A DNA stretch of 64,000 nucleotides from Gelidibacter sediminis (GCF_004364975.1 NZ_SOBW01000008.1:618610-682609); one strand, 5' to 3'; counted from the stretch's first letter, positions 16,170 to 25,408 are shown. Program-made: numbers and translations. The notes: generated from the letters alone by a model not told the origin.

Positions 16170-17459
16170 CTAAATTGAATTAGCGCTTTTAGTTTTTTTT
16201 CTGGTCAACAACGAGAATGCAAGCGCTGCTGCAAAACCGATAACTGAAAAGGCGGCCATTCCTAAAAACACATGCTGATGCCCTAATTCTCCTGGCGAAT
16301 TATCTAACAACAAGCCAATCAACGGGCCTGCAAAAATATCTGGAGTGTAACCCACTACTGAAATAAATCCGACAGCAGTTCCCGTAATAACCAGCGGTAA
16401 ATTGGCTTCTTCCATTATGGCAAAATAAAGAACTCTGGTGGCATAAACTCCAATCGCCATTAAAATAATGGAAACGGTAAAAAGTCCAATAGTATGATCT
16501 GAAATAATTCCGGAAGCAAAAAGTAAACTGCTGAGCAGCATAATGACAAAGCCAATAACAATCCATAAGGAAGCCCGTGTTCTATCTGCCAGAAAACCAA
16601 TGGCAACACCAGTCACAGGTCGTATGTAAAGTAGATAAGTGCCAATCTCAGCTGATTTTATGGCATCAAACCCTAACACATCTTTAGCGTACAAACTAAA
16701 AATATCTGTGATTTTATAGCCTACGTAAGCACATAAAATAATAAGCATCATCAGCCAAACAGTAGGATATTTTAGTACTGCTTTAAAGTTTTCAAGCGTA
16801 TAAACCTTACGTTTTGTAATGCTGGTTTCGGCATTGTCAGATAATGGTTTAAGAAAATAAAAAACAAGAATTCCAATCAGCGTAACTATTCCAGAAGACA
16901 TCCAAATCACATATTTAAAAGCATCTTGCCGTTCAGGTAGCGAGGCTTCTGAAACATCTACTGTAAGCATATATGAAAATACTAAAACGCCAAGAGAACC
17001 AAAACTCGCCGCAACAAGGCCCCTGCCACCATCTAGAAACCCGAAGGCCAACCCTTGCTTGTCCTGTCCGCCCCAAACTCTTGTGGCTTTAATCATAGGC
17101 GCCCAAAACAAAAAAATGGTGGTAAAGCCATAATAGCCAAAAAGTATTTTTAATGCAGTATAAGATGGAAATGTCGCCATATAGAACCCGCCCAGTGCAG
17201 TCATCAATAGTGCAACAGCCATTAAGGTTCTTGGCGCATATTTATCGGCTAATGAACCCCCGAAAAAGTAAGAAAGTAACGCTACGATTCCATAAATTGA
17301 AAAGCAACTGCCCAATTCAAAGTTATTAATATTAAAAACCTCGAGAAATGTAGGTCTAAATATTCGTGCCAAAACAAAGGGAAGCACAAATATGGCTTCC
17401 CCTGCTAATATTAATAATAGGATAATAAATAGTGATTGTTTTGGATTCTTAGCCTCCAT
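16170..17459 (-). CDS. major facilitator superfamily transporter
   Basis: A 429-residue inner-membrane protein with about 12 hydrophobic helices and the MFS loop 2-3 motif GGSLADKYAPRTL near residue 65, repeated weakly as GFLADRTR in the second half. Its ATG overlaps the stop of the carboxylase gene (TAATG), so it is likely translationally coupled to that enzyme. Uptake or export of an organic acid related to the carboxylase pathway is a reasonable inference, but the substrate is not readable from sequence. Confidence 0.8.
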   Translation of the reverse strand: MEAKNPKQSLFIILLLILAGEAIFVLPFVLARIFRPTFLEVFNINNFELGSCFSIYGIVALLSYFFGGSLADKYAPRTLMAVALLMTALGGFYMATFPSYTALKILFGYYGFTTIFLFWAPMIKATRVWGGQDKQGLAFGFLDGGRGLVAASFGSLGVLVFSYMLTVDVSEASLPERQDAFKYVIWMSSGIVTLIGILVFYFLKPLSDNAETSITKRKVYTLENFKAVLKYPTVWLMMLIILCAYVGYKITDIFSLYAKDVLGFDAIKSAEIGTYLLYIRPVTGVAIGFLADRTRASLWIVIGFVIMLLSSLLFASGIISDHTIGLFTVSIILMAIGVYATRVLYFAIMEEANLPLVITGTAVGFISVVGYTPDIFAGPLIGLLLDNSPGELGHQHVFLGMAAFSVIGFAAALAFSLLTRKKTKSANSI

Positions 17460-19087
17460 TACACCTGTAGTACCCCCATATTGAATTTCTTCTCAATAGG
17501 AGCGTGGTTGGCTGCTTCAATTCCCATACTGATCCAAGTTTGAGTATCTAAAGGGTCAATAATGCCGTCGGTCCAAATTCGCGCCGCTGCGTAATAAGGC
17601 GAAACCTGATCGTCATAACGGTCTTTGATTTTCTTGAAAAGTTCGTCTTCTTTTTCTTTGGTTATGGTTTCGCCTTTCTTTTTAAGAGAAGCGGTCTCAA
17701 TTTGTAACAATACTTTTGCGGCACTATTACCGCTCATCACGGCTAACTCAGCACTTGGCCATGCCACTATCAATCGAGGGTCATAAGCTTTTCCACACAT
17801 CGCATAATTTCCGGCACCGTAACTGTTACCAATTACAATGGTAAATTTAGGAACTACCGAGTTACTCACCGCATTTACCATTTTGGCGCCATCTTTAATA
17901 ATACCACCGTGTTCACTTTTACTGCCCACCATAAATCCAGTCACATCTTGTAAAAATACTAACGGAATTTTTTTCTGGTTACAATTCGCTATAAAACGCG
18001 TGGCTTTATCTGCAGAGTCGTTATAAATGACACCGCCAAATTGCATTTCGCCTTTGGCAGTTTTTACTAATTGACGTTGATTAGCAACAATCCCAACAGC
18101 CCAACCATCAATTCTTGCATAGGCTGTAATGATGGTTTGTCCGTAGCCTGCTTTATATTCATCATACTCTGAATTATCAACCAAACGTTTAATAATCTCA
18201 TACATATCGTACTGTTCAGCGCGGCTTTTAGGAAGAATTCCGTAAATATCTTCAGGGTTTTCTTTAGGTTTTACTGCTTTTGCGCGGTTAAATCCAGCTT
18301 TATCATAATCGCCAATCTTATCTATTATATTTTTGATCGTGTCTAAGGCATCCTTATCATCTTTGGCTTTATAATCAGTAACACCAGAAATTTCACAATG
18401 TGTCGTTGCACCACCTAGCGTTTCGTTGTCTATGGTTTCACCAATCGCCGCCTTCACTAAATAACTACCCGCAAGAAAGATACTTCCAGTTTTGTCCACA
18501 ATAAGGGCTTCGTCGCTCATGATTGGCAAATACGCACCACCGGCAACGCAACTGCCCATAACTGCAGCAATTTGAGTAATGCCCATGCTGCTCATAATGG
18601 CGTTATTTCTAAAAATGCGTCCGAAATGTTCCTTATCAGGGAAAATTTCATCCTGCATTGGTAGATAAACCCCAGCAGAATCCACTAAATAAATGATTGG
18701 GAGCTTATTCTCTATGGCAATTTCTTGGGCGCGTAAATTCTTTTTGGCGGTTATTGGAAACCATGCTCCCGCCTTAACAGTAGCGTCATTAGCCACTACT
18801 AAACACTGTACGCCTCTTACATAACCCATTTTAACGACCACACCGCCAGAAGGGCAACCACCATGCTCTTTATACATGTCTTCACCTGCAAAAGCGCCAA
18901 TTTCAATAGATTTTGCCTTCGGATCTAAAAGATAATTGATACGCTCGCGAGCTGTCATTTTACCTTTAGCATGATGTTTATCAATCCCTTTTTGTCCGCC
19001 ACCTAATTTTACTTTGGCTAGGCGTTGACGTAAAGCAGAAAGCAAAAGTTTATTGTGATCTTCGTTTTTATTGAAGTTAAGGTCCAT
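17459..19087 (-). CDS. acyl-CoA carboxylase carboxyltransferase (methylcrotonyl-CoA carboxylase beta-like)
   Basis: A 542-residue biotin-dependent carboxyltransferase with both crotonase-like halves. Recognisable blocks are GKMTARERINYLLD, GGCPSGGVVVKMG, DSAGVYLPMQ, FLQDVTGFMVG and GNSYGAGNYAMCGKAYDPR. The late ARIWTDGIIDPLDTQTW is typical of methylcrotonyl-CoA carboxylase beta subunits (leucine degradation) rather than propionyl-CoA carboxylase. The biotin carboxylase partner is not adjacent. It is the first gene of a minus-strand operon with the MFS transporter. Confidence 0.85.
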   Translation of the reverse strand: MDLNFNKNEDHNKLLLSALRQRLAKVKLGGGQKGIDKHHAKGKMTARERINYLLDPKAKSIEIGAFAGEDMYKEHGGCPSGGVVVKMGYVRGVQCLVVANDATVKAGAWFPITAKKNLRAQEIAIENKLPIIYLVDSAGVYLPMQDEIFPDKEHFGRIFRNNAIMSSMGITQIAAVMGSCVAGGAYLPIMSDEALIVDKTGSIFLAGSYLVKAAIGETIDNETLGGATTHCEISGVTDYKAKDDKDALDTIKNIIDKIGDYDKAGFNRAKAVKPKENPEDIYGILPKSRAEQYDMYEIIKRLVDNSEYDEYKAGYGQTIITAYARIDGWAVGIVANQRQLVKTAKGEMQFGGVIYNDSADKATRFIANCNQKKIPLVFLQDVTGFMVGSKSEHGGIIKDGAKMVNAVSNSVVPKFTIVIGNSYGAGNYAMCGKAYDPRLIVAWPSAELAVMSGNSAAKVLLQIETASLKKKGETITKEKEDELFKKIKDRYDDQVSPYYAAARIWTDGIIDPLDTQTWISMGIEAANHAPIEKKFNMGVLQV

Positions 19088-19181
19088 TATGAATGTTTTA
19101 GTTGACGCTAAAATACAAACTTTAAAAGTTATACAAAAGAATGGCGATAGGGTTAGAGAGATTTATTTTTATAATAATACA

Positions 19182-19202
19182 CCTTGGAATTATATTCCTA
19201 GG
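19182..19202. promoter_or_regulatory. candidate MarR operator
   Basis: An imperfect palindrome: CCTTGGAAT, a TAT spacer and ATTCCTAGG, one mismatch between the 9-bp arms. It lies just upstream of the -7 box of an operon whose last gene encodes a MarR repressor, where a repressor site is expected. Confidence 0.45.
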
Positions 19203-19221
19203 AAACTAAATATTTTTAGCC

Positions 19222-19229
19222 TACATTTG
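19222..19229 (+). promoter_or_regulatory. -7 promoter box of the doxX operon
   Basis: TACATTTG matches TAnnTTTG exactly and lies 13-25 bp before the possible start codons. No clear -33 element is seen at 17-20 bp. Confidence 0.5.
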
Positions 19230-19242
19230 CCGCTTTAATTAA

Positions 19243-19611
19243 ATGATATCAGTTATGAAAATGAACAAAATTATCTATTATGTAGCAACCGGGTTATTGA
19301 CACTCTTACTCCTTTTTTCTGCGGGTATGTATTTTTTTAATTATGAAGAAGTATCCATAATGTTTACAAGCTTTGGTTACCCTACCTACCTTATTTATCC
19401 GTACGCTATTCTTAAACTTATTGGTTTAATTGGACTTTGGAAATTAAACTTCAAAGTAGTTAAGGAATGGGCCTACGCAGGCTACTTTTTTGCTTTTATA
19501 TTAGCATTTTTTGCGCATTACATGATTGGCGATGGTGAACAAATGGCAGCCCTTATTGCACTAGTTTTATTAGTTGTTTCTTATATTTACAACAAAAAAT
19601 TAACACAATAG
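19243..19611 (+). CDS. DoxX-family membrane protein
   Basis: 122 residues with four hydrophobic helices (near 10-28, 45-65, 72-92 and 97-116) and the compact DoxX-like layout, including the YPYAILKLIGLIGLW second helix. The first ATG is at 19243; an in-frame ATG at 19255 gives the opening MKMNKIIYY more like homologues and is equally plausible. DoxX proteins are linked to redox or thiol stress in other bacteria. It heads an operon with an FMN reductase (one base apart) and MarR. Confidence 0.75.
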   Translation: MISVMKMNKIIYYVATGLLTLLLLFSAGMYFFNYEEVSIMFTSFGYPTYLIYPYAILKLIGLIGLWKLNFKVVKEWAYAGYFFAFILAFFAHYMIGDGEQMAALIALVLLVVSYIYNKKLTQ

Positions 19612-19612
19612 C

Positions 19613-20176
19613 ATGAATAATATTATAGCATTTGCAGGAAGTAACAGTTCAAAATCCATCAATAAACAACTGGCAACCTATGCTGCCAGCTTGGTAAAGG
19701 ATGTGAAAATCACCATTCTTGATCTTAATGATTTTGAATTGCCAATTTTTGGTGTCGATTTGGAAAAGGAGATCGGAATTCCTGAAAATGCTAAGAAGTT
19801 TCTAGACTATATTAATAATTCTGACGGTATTATTTTATCCTTAGCTGAACATAACGGGGCATACGCAACGGTGTTCAAAAATATATTTGATTGGATGTCT
19901 CGGGAAGAACAAAAAATATTTATGGGTAAGCCAATGTTGTTAATGGCTGCTTCACCTGGAGGTAGAGGCGGAGCGTCAGTTTTGGCAATTGCAAAGGATC
20001 GATTTCCAAGGCACAATGCAGATATTGTGGCAACGTTTTCTTTACCAAATTTTAAAGAAAATTTTAATGAAGGCAAAGTGATCAATGCAAGTTTAAATTC
20101 CGAATTGGAAGAAGCCGTAGGCACATTCCAACAGGCAGTCCTTAAAAATGAATTGAAAACTACTGAAGATCAATAA
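19613..20176 (+). CDS. NADPH-dependent FMN reductase family protein
   Basis: A 187-residue flavodoxin-like protein. The FMN phosphate loop is GSNSSKSINKQL (residues 9-20), followed by LSLAEHNGAYATVFKNIFDWMS near 80 and MAASPGGRGGASVL near 115, as in YieF/ChrR and azoreductase-like NAD(P)H oxidoreductases. It likely reduces quinones or other electrophiles at NAD(P)H expense. It is one base from doxX and 41 bp before the MarR gene, so a redox or electrophile response operon is likely. Confidence 0.82.
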   Translation: MNNIIAFAGSNSSKSINKQLATYAASLVKDVKITILDLNDFELPIFGVDLEKEIGIPENAKKFLDYINNSDGIILSLAEHNGAYATVFKNIFDWMSREEQKIFMGKPMLLMAASPGGRGGASVLAIAKDRFPRHNADIVATFSLPNFKENFNEGKVINASLNSELEEAVGTFQQAVLKNELKTTEDQ

Positions 20177-20217
20177 TAAGAGCTGGTAAACCATAAAGTT
20201 TCAGTATCAATTAAATT

Positions 20218-20655
20218 ATGGGCGATTTATCAAAAGAAATTAAGTCTCGATTTTCCAATGTAAAAATTAAGGCATTAATAAATATTTTGTACACAGCCAA
20301 TTGGATTACAAGTTTTCAAAACGAATTTTTTAGATTTTATGGAATATCTCCGCAACAGTATAACATTCTTAAAATTTTAAATGGCGCAGGCCAACCCTTA
20401 AAAGTGCAAACTATTAAGGATAGGATGATTGATAGGTCTCCTAATGCAACACGTTTAATGGATAAGTTAACAGAGAAGGACTTCATTAAACGCTCCGCGT
20501 CACCAACGGATAGGCGTGTGGTATATATTGACATTACTGAAAAAGGAAAAGCACTGTTAGCGTCTATCTCTGAAGATTTTAACGATGACTTAGTTAAAAA
20601 TATTACTGATGATGAAGCGCAACTGATTAGCGATTTACTCGATAAAATGCGATAG
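20218..20655 (+). CDS. MarR-family transcriptional regulator
   Basis: 145 residues with a winged helix-turn-helix. PQQYNILKILN opens the DNA-binding domain (about residue 42), the recognition helix is in SPNATRLMDKL, and the wing is RSASPTDRRVVYIDIT with the DxR motif of the family. There is no cysteine, so it is not a thiol sensor of the OhrR/YodB type; a ligand is more likely. It probably represses its own operon through the palindrome at 19182-19202. Confidence 0.85.
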   Translation: MGDLSKEIKSRFSNVKIKALINILYTANWITSFQNEFFRFYGISPQQYNILKILNGAGQPLKVQTIKDRMIDRSPNATRLMDKLTEKDFIKRSASPTDRRVVYIDITEKGKALLASISEDFNDDLVKNITDDEAQLISDLLDKMR

Positions 20656-20717
20656 TTTATACTATAAATACAGGAGGTATGTCAATTTAAAGCGCAGTAC
20701 ATTTCTTTGTATAAACT
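20654..20717. repeat. 9-bp inverted repeat between convergent genes
   Basis: AGTTTATAC (20654-20662) and GTATAAACT (20709-20717) are exact complements 46 bp apart, between the MarR stop and the MFS stop. It may be a weak terminator-like structure. Confidence 0.35.
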
Positions 20718-20721
20718 CACC

Positions 20722-21906
20722 TCATAAGCTTTCATTGATGGTATATGTGGTACTTTGAACGGTTCTCTTTTTTAGCACCATAATACCGATAGCTATTAGA
20801 ACACCAGTTCCTGCCATGGCCGCACCAACCCAATCTGCAGATGTGTAACCGTACCCCATGGCTATAGGCAATCCTGCAAAATAGGCGCCGGAGGCATTTC
20901 CAATATTAAAAGCACTTTGATTGAGTGAAGACCCCAAGGTTTCTGAGCCTTTAGATGCTTTTATGATCAGCATCTGTATAGGTGTAGAAATTGAAAAGGT
21001 GACAATTCCAATTATAAAGGTCATTACCAATACCATGCTTTTGTCGGATGCCAAATAAGCATTCAACGATAAGCAAATTGCCATACAAACCAGAACAAGT
21101 GTAACGGTATGTAATGGTGAAAACTTTTCAGTAAGTTTCGCGCCTAAAAAATTACCAATTACCATTCCCAGTCCAGCTAATACCATGGCGTAAGCCACCA
21201 CGTTTTCAGCATGGCCCGCAACTTCAGTAATTAATGGTGAGATATAGCTATACCATGCGAAAAATCCACCAGTTCCAATGGTTGTTAACAAAATAATGAG
21301 CCAGAGCTCTAAGCGTTTAAATATTTTTAATTCGCTTATAAATTTAGTTTCTGACGGTTTCTCTAATAAAGGCATCCAAAATTTAACGCCTAAAACGGCC
21401 GCGACACCTACGGCACCAACTAATAGGAATGATATGCTCCAATCCATGTTTTTTCCCAAATAGGTTCCTAACGGTACGCCTAGAAGGTTCGCAAAGGTCA
21501 GTCCACTAAACATAATGGCAATACCTTGTGCTTCTTTACCTTTTTTAGATAATTTACCAGCGACTACTGCGCCAATTCCAAAAAACGCACCATGAGGTAG
21601 ACCAGATAAAAATCGTAATATCATAAAAGAGTTATATCCTGTAGCAAAAGCAGAAAGCGCATTGAATACTGTAAACCACAACATGAGTACCAATAAAGCG
21701 TTGTTGGCAGGCCATTTGCTCCCAAATCCGGTAAGTATTGGTGCGCCAACCACGACGCCTAAAGCATAGGCTGATATGAAATGTCCAGCTTCGGGAATGC
21801 TTATGTTGAACGCATTGGCTACATCTGGTAAAATTCCCATGATCACAAATTCGGTCAATCCAATTCCAAACCCTCCAATGGCCAATGATAATAAGGCTTT
21901 GTTCAT
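20722..21906 (-). CDS. MFS transporter, AraJ/Bcr-like efflux type
   Basis: 394 residues, about 12 hydrophobic helices. The start MNKALLSLAIGGFGIGLTEFVIMGILPDVA is characteristic of the AraJ/YdhP group of drug:H+ antiporters (DHA1), with FLSGLPHGAFFGIGAVVA as the motif C region. Export of a sugar or small drug is typical for the family, but the substrate is unknown. It converges on the MarR operon and has its own upstream -7 box. Confidence 0.82.
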   Translation of the reverse strand: MNKALLSLAIGGFGIGLTEFVIMGILPDVANAFNISIPEAGHFISAYALGVVVGAPILTGFGSKWPANNALLVLMLWFTVFNALSAFATGYNSFMILRFLSGLPHGAFFGIGAVVAGKLSKKGKEAQGIAIMFSGLTFANLLGVPLGTYLGKNMDWSISFLLVGAVGVAAVLGVKFWMPLLEKPSETKFISELKIFKRLELWLIILLTTIGTGGFFAWYSYISPLITEVAGHAENVVAYAMVLAGLGMVIGNFLGAKLTEKFSPLHTVTLVLVCMAICLSLNAYLASDKSMVLVMTFIIGIVTFSISTPIQMLIIKASKGSETLGSSLNQSAFNIGNASGAYFAGLPIAMGYGYTSADWVGAAMAGTGVLIAIGIMVLKKRTVQSTTYTINESL

Positions 21907-22213
21907 TTGTTTTTAATTATAAGCTCTAAAAAATAATCGGCAAAATTAAGGTCTAACTTACCATTTGGAGCAGAATTCCTTATAATAATAAGTTAAATTG
22001 AGAGTTGATAAATTTTCGGTGTCCTGACTATAGATAATCTGATATATCTTGACATAATTTGAGATATTCTCAATTTTTGTGGTACAGAAAACTATTAATT
22101 AAGGAAATATCCCATAAGACCAATTTTTATAAAAATCCTTGTAAAATCCCTCTTTAAGAGTGTTTTTATGTTAAAATAATCGATATTTGTAATTCCCTTA
22201 AAAATGAAGATTT
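21907..22213. promoter_or_regulatory. 307-bp divergent intergenic region with promoter box and palindrome
   Basis: On the minus strand a -7 box TAATTTTG (21941-21948) lies 34 bp before the MFS ATG. A perfect short palindrome, TTGAGA-TAT-TCTCAA, is at 22059-22073, and a related half-site (ATTGAGAG) near 21998. Near the other gene a weak -7-like GATATTTG occurs. No coding sequence or RNA gene is apparent. Confidence 0.4.
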
Positions 22214-22396
22214 ATGTCAATGAATAAAAATACGGTGTTGGCTTGGGCCACAACAATCATGATTATAGTTGGAGTTGCATTAATTGCACTCGGTGCATTT
22301 AGATATGATGATGTAGCTGGGTATGGATTTGCATCGGTGGGTATTGGTTTCTTCGCCATTGCCTGGGTTTTCAACGCACTTAAAGGAAGGGTATAA
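22214..22396 (+). CDS. CAL67264-type small membrane protein
   Basis: A 60-residue protein with two hydrophobic helices (about 10-28 and 35-54) separated by a short FRYDDVAGYG turn. The sequence matches the small flavobacterial family named after CAL67264, as far as I recall; function unknown. It lies 96 bp upstream of ettA on the same strand. An alternative Met two codons in (MNKNTV) is also possible. Confidence 0.7.
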   Translation: MSMNKNTVLAWATTIMIIVGVALIALGAFRYDDVAGYGFASVGIGFFAIAWVFNALKGRV

Positions 22397-22432
22397 CTAA
22401 TTTACAGTTAACATTTGCAGTCCATACCAAGC

Positions 22433-22457
22433 ATTCAAGCTAGTGTTATGCTTGAAT
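22433..22457. repeat. hairpin between the small membrane protein gene and ettA
   Basis: ATTCAAGC pairs with GCTTGAAT around a 9-nt loop. No T run follows, so it is not a standard terminator; it could shape the ettA leader. Confidence 0.4.
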
Positions 22458-22492
22458 TATAATTGTATAATAACAACTAACTTATTTTCGAA

Positions 22493-24184
22493 ATGAGCGA
22501 CGACAAAAAAATAATTTTCTCGATGCGAGGTCTTACCAAGACCTTTAAAGGCGCTGATACGCCAGTCCTGAAAAATATTCACTTGAGCTTCTTCTACGGA
22601 GCAAAAATTGGAATTTTAGGACTTAATGGTTCAGGAAAATCCACACTTTTAAAAATCATTGCCGGTCAGGATAAAAACTATCAAGGAGACGTCACGTTTC
22701 TTCAGGATTATTCGGTAGGATTCTTAGAGCAAGAGCCGCAATTGGATGATGACAAAACGGTAATGGAAGTGGTGCGTGAAGGTGCCGCTGAAACCGTTGC
22801 TATTCTTGATGAGTACAATAAAATCAACGATATGTTTGGTTTGGAAGAAGTGTATTCTGACCCGGACAAGATGGAGAAATTGATGAACCGTCAGGCCGAA
22901 TTGCAAGATAAAATTGATGCTTCTGATGCGTGGGAATTGGATACTAAATTAGAAATTGCCATGGATGCCTTGAGAACTCCAGATGGCGATAAGAAAATTG
23001 GTGTGCTTTCCGGTGGAGAGCGTCGCCGTGTGGCTTTATGTAGATTACTATTGCAAGAGCCAGATGTGCTACTTTTAGATGAGCCTACTAACCACTTGGA
23101 CGCAGAGTCTGTGCATTGGTTAGAGCAACATTTATCACAATATAAAGGTACTATAATTGCTGTTACTCACGATAGGTATTTCTTAGATAACGTTGCCGGT
23201 TGGATTTTAGAATTGGATAGAGGTGAAGGAATTCCGTGGAAAGGAAACTATTCTTCTTGGTTAGATCAAAAGTCTACCCGTATGGCGCAAGAAAGCAAAA
23301 CCGCTTCCAAACGTCAAAAAACACTTGAGCGTGAATTGGAGTGGGTGCGTCAAGGTGCTAAAGGGCGTCAAACCAAACAAAAAGCACGTTTGAACAACTA
23401 TGACAAACTAATGAGCCAGGATCAAAAACAACTGGACGAAAAATTAGAGATCTACATCCCTAATGGACCACGTTTGGGAACAAATGTTATTGAAGCTGTT
23501 GGTGTCAGCAAAGGTTTTGAAGATAAATTGCTTTATGAAGATTTGAATTTCAACTTACCTCAGGCAGGAATTGTTGGTGTTATTGGTCCTAATGGTGCAG
23601 GTAAAACCACCATTTTCAAAATGATCATGGGTGAGGAAACTCCAGATAAAGGCGAATTTATTGTAGGTGAAACTGCAAAATTGGCTTATGTAGATCAAAA
23701 ACACTCTAATATTGATCCTGAAAAATCAATCTGGCAAAACTTTAGTGACGAGCAAGAATTGATTTTAATGGGAGGTAAGCAAGTCAACTCAAGAGCGTAT
23801 TTAAGCCGATTCAATTTCTCGGGAAGTGAGCAAAACAAAAAAGTCAAACTCCTTTCTGGTGGTGAACGTAACCGTTTACATTTAGCCATGACGCTCAGGG
23901 AAGAGGGCAACGTATTGCTTCTAGATGAGCCTACTAACGACTTGGATGTTAATACATTAAGAGCGTTAGAAGAAGGGCTTGAAAACTTTGCTGGTTGTGC
24001 GGTAGTAATTAGTCACGACAGATGGTTTTTAGATAGAATTTGTACGCATATTCTAGCATTTGAAGGCGATTCGCAAGTGTATTTCTTTGAAGGTAGTTTC
24101 AGTGAATACGAAGAAAATAAGAAAAAACGATTGGGAGGAGATTTAACTCCGAAACGTATTAAGTATAAAAAATTAGTTCGCTAA
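22493..24184 (+). CDS. ettA: energy-dependent translational throttle protein (ABC-F)
   Basis: A 563-residue protein with two ABC domains and no membrane segments. The first Walker A is GLNGSGKST near residue 43, with signature LSGGERRR; the second Walker A is GPNGAGKTT near 365, with signature LSGGERNR. The inter-domain linker is long and Arg/Lys-rich, and the 'arm' insertion within domain one fits EttA. EttA binds the ribosomal E site and gates entry into elongation according to ATP/ADP. It probably has its own promoter and a strong terminator follows. Confidence 0.93.
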   Translation: MSDDKKIIFSMRGLTKTFKGADTPVLKNIHLSFFYGAKIGILGLNGSGKSTLLKIIAGQDKNYQGDVTFLQDYSVGFLEQEPQLDDDKTVMEVVREGAAETVAILDEYNKINDMFGLEEVYSDPDKMEKLMNRQAELQDKIDASDAWELDTKLEIAMDALRTPDGDKKIGVLSGGERRRVALCRLLLQEPDVLLLDEPTNHLDAESVHWLEQHLSQYKGTIIAVTHDRYFLDNVAGWILELDRGEGIPWKGNYSSWLDQKSTRMAQESKTASKRQKTLERELEWVRQGAKGRQTKQKARLNNYDKLMSQDQKQLDEKLEIYIPNGPRLGTNVIEAVGVSKGFEDKLLYEDLNFNLPQAGIVGVIGPNGAGKTTIFKMIMGEETPDKGEFIVGETAKLAYVDQKHSNIDPEKSIWQNFSDEQELILMGGKQVNSRAYLSRFNFSGSEQNKKVKLLSGGERNRLHLAMTLREEGNVLLLDEPTNDLDVNTLRALEEGLENFAGCAVVISHDRWFLDRICTHILAFEGDSQVYFFEGSFSEYEENKKKRLGGDLTPKRIKYKKLVR

Positions 24185-24186
24185 TT

Positions 24187-24217
24187 AAAAATGCCGCTCA
24201 TTGAGCGGCATTTTTTA
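24187..24217. terminator. bidirectional intrinsic terminator
   Basis: AAAAATGCCGCTCA pairs with TGAGCGGCATTTTT with a minimal loop, followed by T residues. It lies between ettA and the convergent small membrane protein gene. Confidence 0.85.
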
Positions 24218-24261
24218 TGTTTTAAATTGTTGTTAGTTTATGTTGTGAAGCTTTTTGATAT

Positions 24262-24495
24262 TTACTTGTTGTCATACAAATGTCCCTCAGTAAAATCTTT
24301 GTAGCCTTCATCAACTTCAGCTTTAAAGGCGTCACTCTCCGTCAGGCGCTTGTTTTCAGCCTTAAGTTTATACATTTTAATGACAGCCAAAGCAATGAAT
24401 ATTAAAAAAACAGCTGCCGTAATAAGTAAAACTATGGTAAGTTGTTCTGTGCTTACGAGCAAGAACAAATTAGTATGTTGTAGATTAGCAAGCAT
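24262..24495 (-). CDS. small single-pass membrane protein
   Basis: 77 residues with one strong hydrophobic helix (about 17-39), then a charged tail (KMYKLKAENKRL) that may form a short coiled coil. No family recognised. It sits alone between the ettA terminator and the MBL lipoprotein gene on the same strand, 127 bp downstream of that gene. Confidence 0.55.
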   Translation of the reverse strand: MLANLQHTNLFLLVSTEQLTIVLLITAAVFLIFIALAVIKMYKLKAENKRLTESDAFKAEVDEGYKDFTEGHLYDNK

Positions 24496-24622
24496 AAAGG
24501 TCTCGGTCTTATATATGATTTGGTAATCAAATATACACTTTTAATTTATTTCATAACTCTTTCATACTAAAAAAGTTATGAGCATTATATGTTTTTAATC
24601 GGTAGTATTTCCGTTTAAGCGG

Positions 24623-25408
24623 CTATTTATACCACTCTAGTTGCACAACTTCAATGTCGGAATTTTCCTTATTTATAATGGTTTTAAATTGATTGACATC
24701 GCTCATCCCTTCGGTTCCTCTAAAATGATACGGATATACTTTCTTCGGCTTAAAGTCAAGTACGGCACTCGCTGCACTCTCAACAGTCATCGTGTAGGGT
24801 AGATTCATACACACAAAAGCCATATCTATATTTTTAAGTTGTCGCATCTCCGTAATGTCTTCAGTATCGCCAGATATGTAGATTCTTTGTCCGCCTAGAG
24901 TTAGTACATAACCATTTCCTCTGCCTTTTTCATGAAATTTTAAAGCTTCGGGTCTTAAATTATACATTGGAATCGCTTCAATTGAATAGTTCTGAAAATC
25001 CCTCGTATCACCATTATTCATCACGACCAAATCTTTCAATTTCAGCTCAGGTAGTTTGTCTTTTACAGCTTGAGGGACTACAAGTACGGTCGAATCTAAA
25101 GTCATGCCTTGCAAGGTCTTAACATCTAAATGATCGCCGTGAATATCCGTAATCAGGATGTAATTTGGTTTTTCCTGTTCTGCAAAGGCTTCCGTTCCTC
25201 CAACAGGATCAATGTAAATAACCACATCCTTGTGAGCTAAGATGAATGTTGCGTGCTCTATGGGAATGATGTTAATAGAGTCTGGCGTTGTTGTTTTATG
25301 GAGATCATCAGCCGTTTCAGCAGCCATTTCTACAACTTTTTCAGTGCTGTTTTTACAGCTACAAAAGAGTAAGATACTAAGTGTTACAATTGAGAGTGCG
25401 CGTTTCAT
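24623..25408 (-). CDS. metallo-beta-lactamase-fold lipoprotein
   Basis: 261 residues. A hydrophobic signal ends at FCSC, so Cys18 is the likely lipidated residue and the protein is probably periplasmic or membrane-anchored. The fold motifs are YIDPVGG, LITDIHGDHLD (residues 86-95), SGDTEDI and a late YPYHFRGT histidine. The usual HxHxDH is DxHGDH here (Asp88 in place of the first His), so metal binding may be altered. It resembles UPF0173-like hydrolases; substrate unknown. Confidence 0.75.
   Translation of the reverse strand: MKRALSIVTLSILLFCSCKNSTEKVVEMAAETADDLHKTTTPDSINIIPIEHATFILAHKDVVIYIDPVGGTEAFAEQEKPNYILITDIHGDHLDVKTLQGMTLDSTVLVVPQAVKDKLPELKLKDLVVMNNGDTRDFQNYSIEAIPMYNLRPEALKFHEKGRGNGYVLTLGGQRIYISGDTEDITEMRQLKNIDMAFVCMNLPYTMTVESAASAVLDFKPKKVYPYHFRGTEGMSDVNQFKTIINKENSDIEVVQLEWYK

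Noticed and set aside
24187-24217. A cis-regulatory RNA after ettA
   Set aside because: It is a plain GC-rich stem with a T run at a convergent gene junction, as expected of a terminator.
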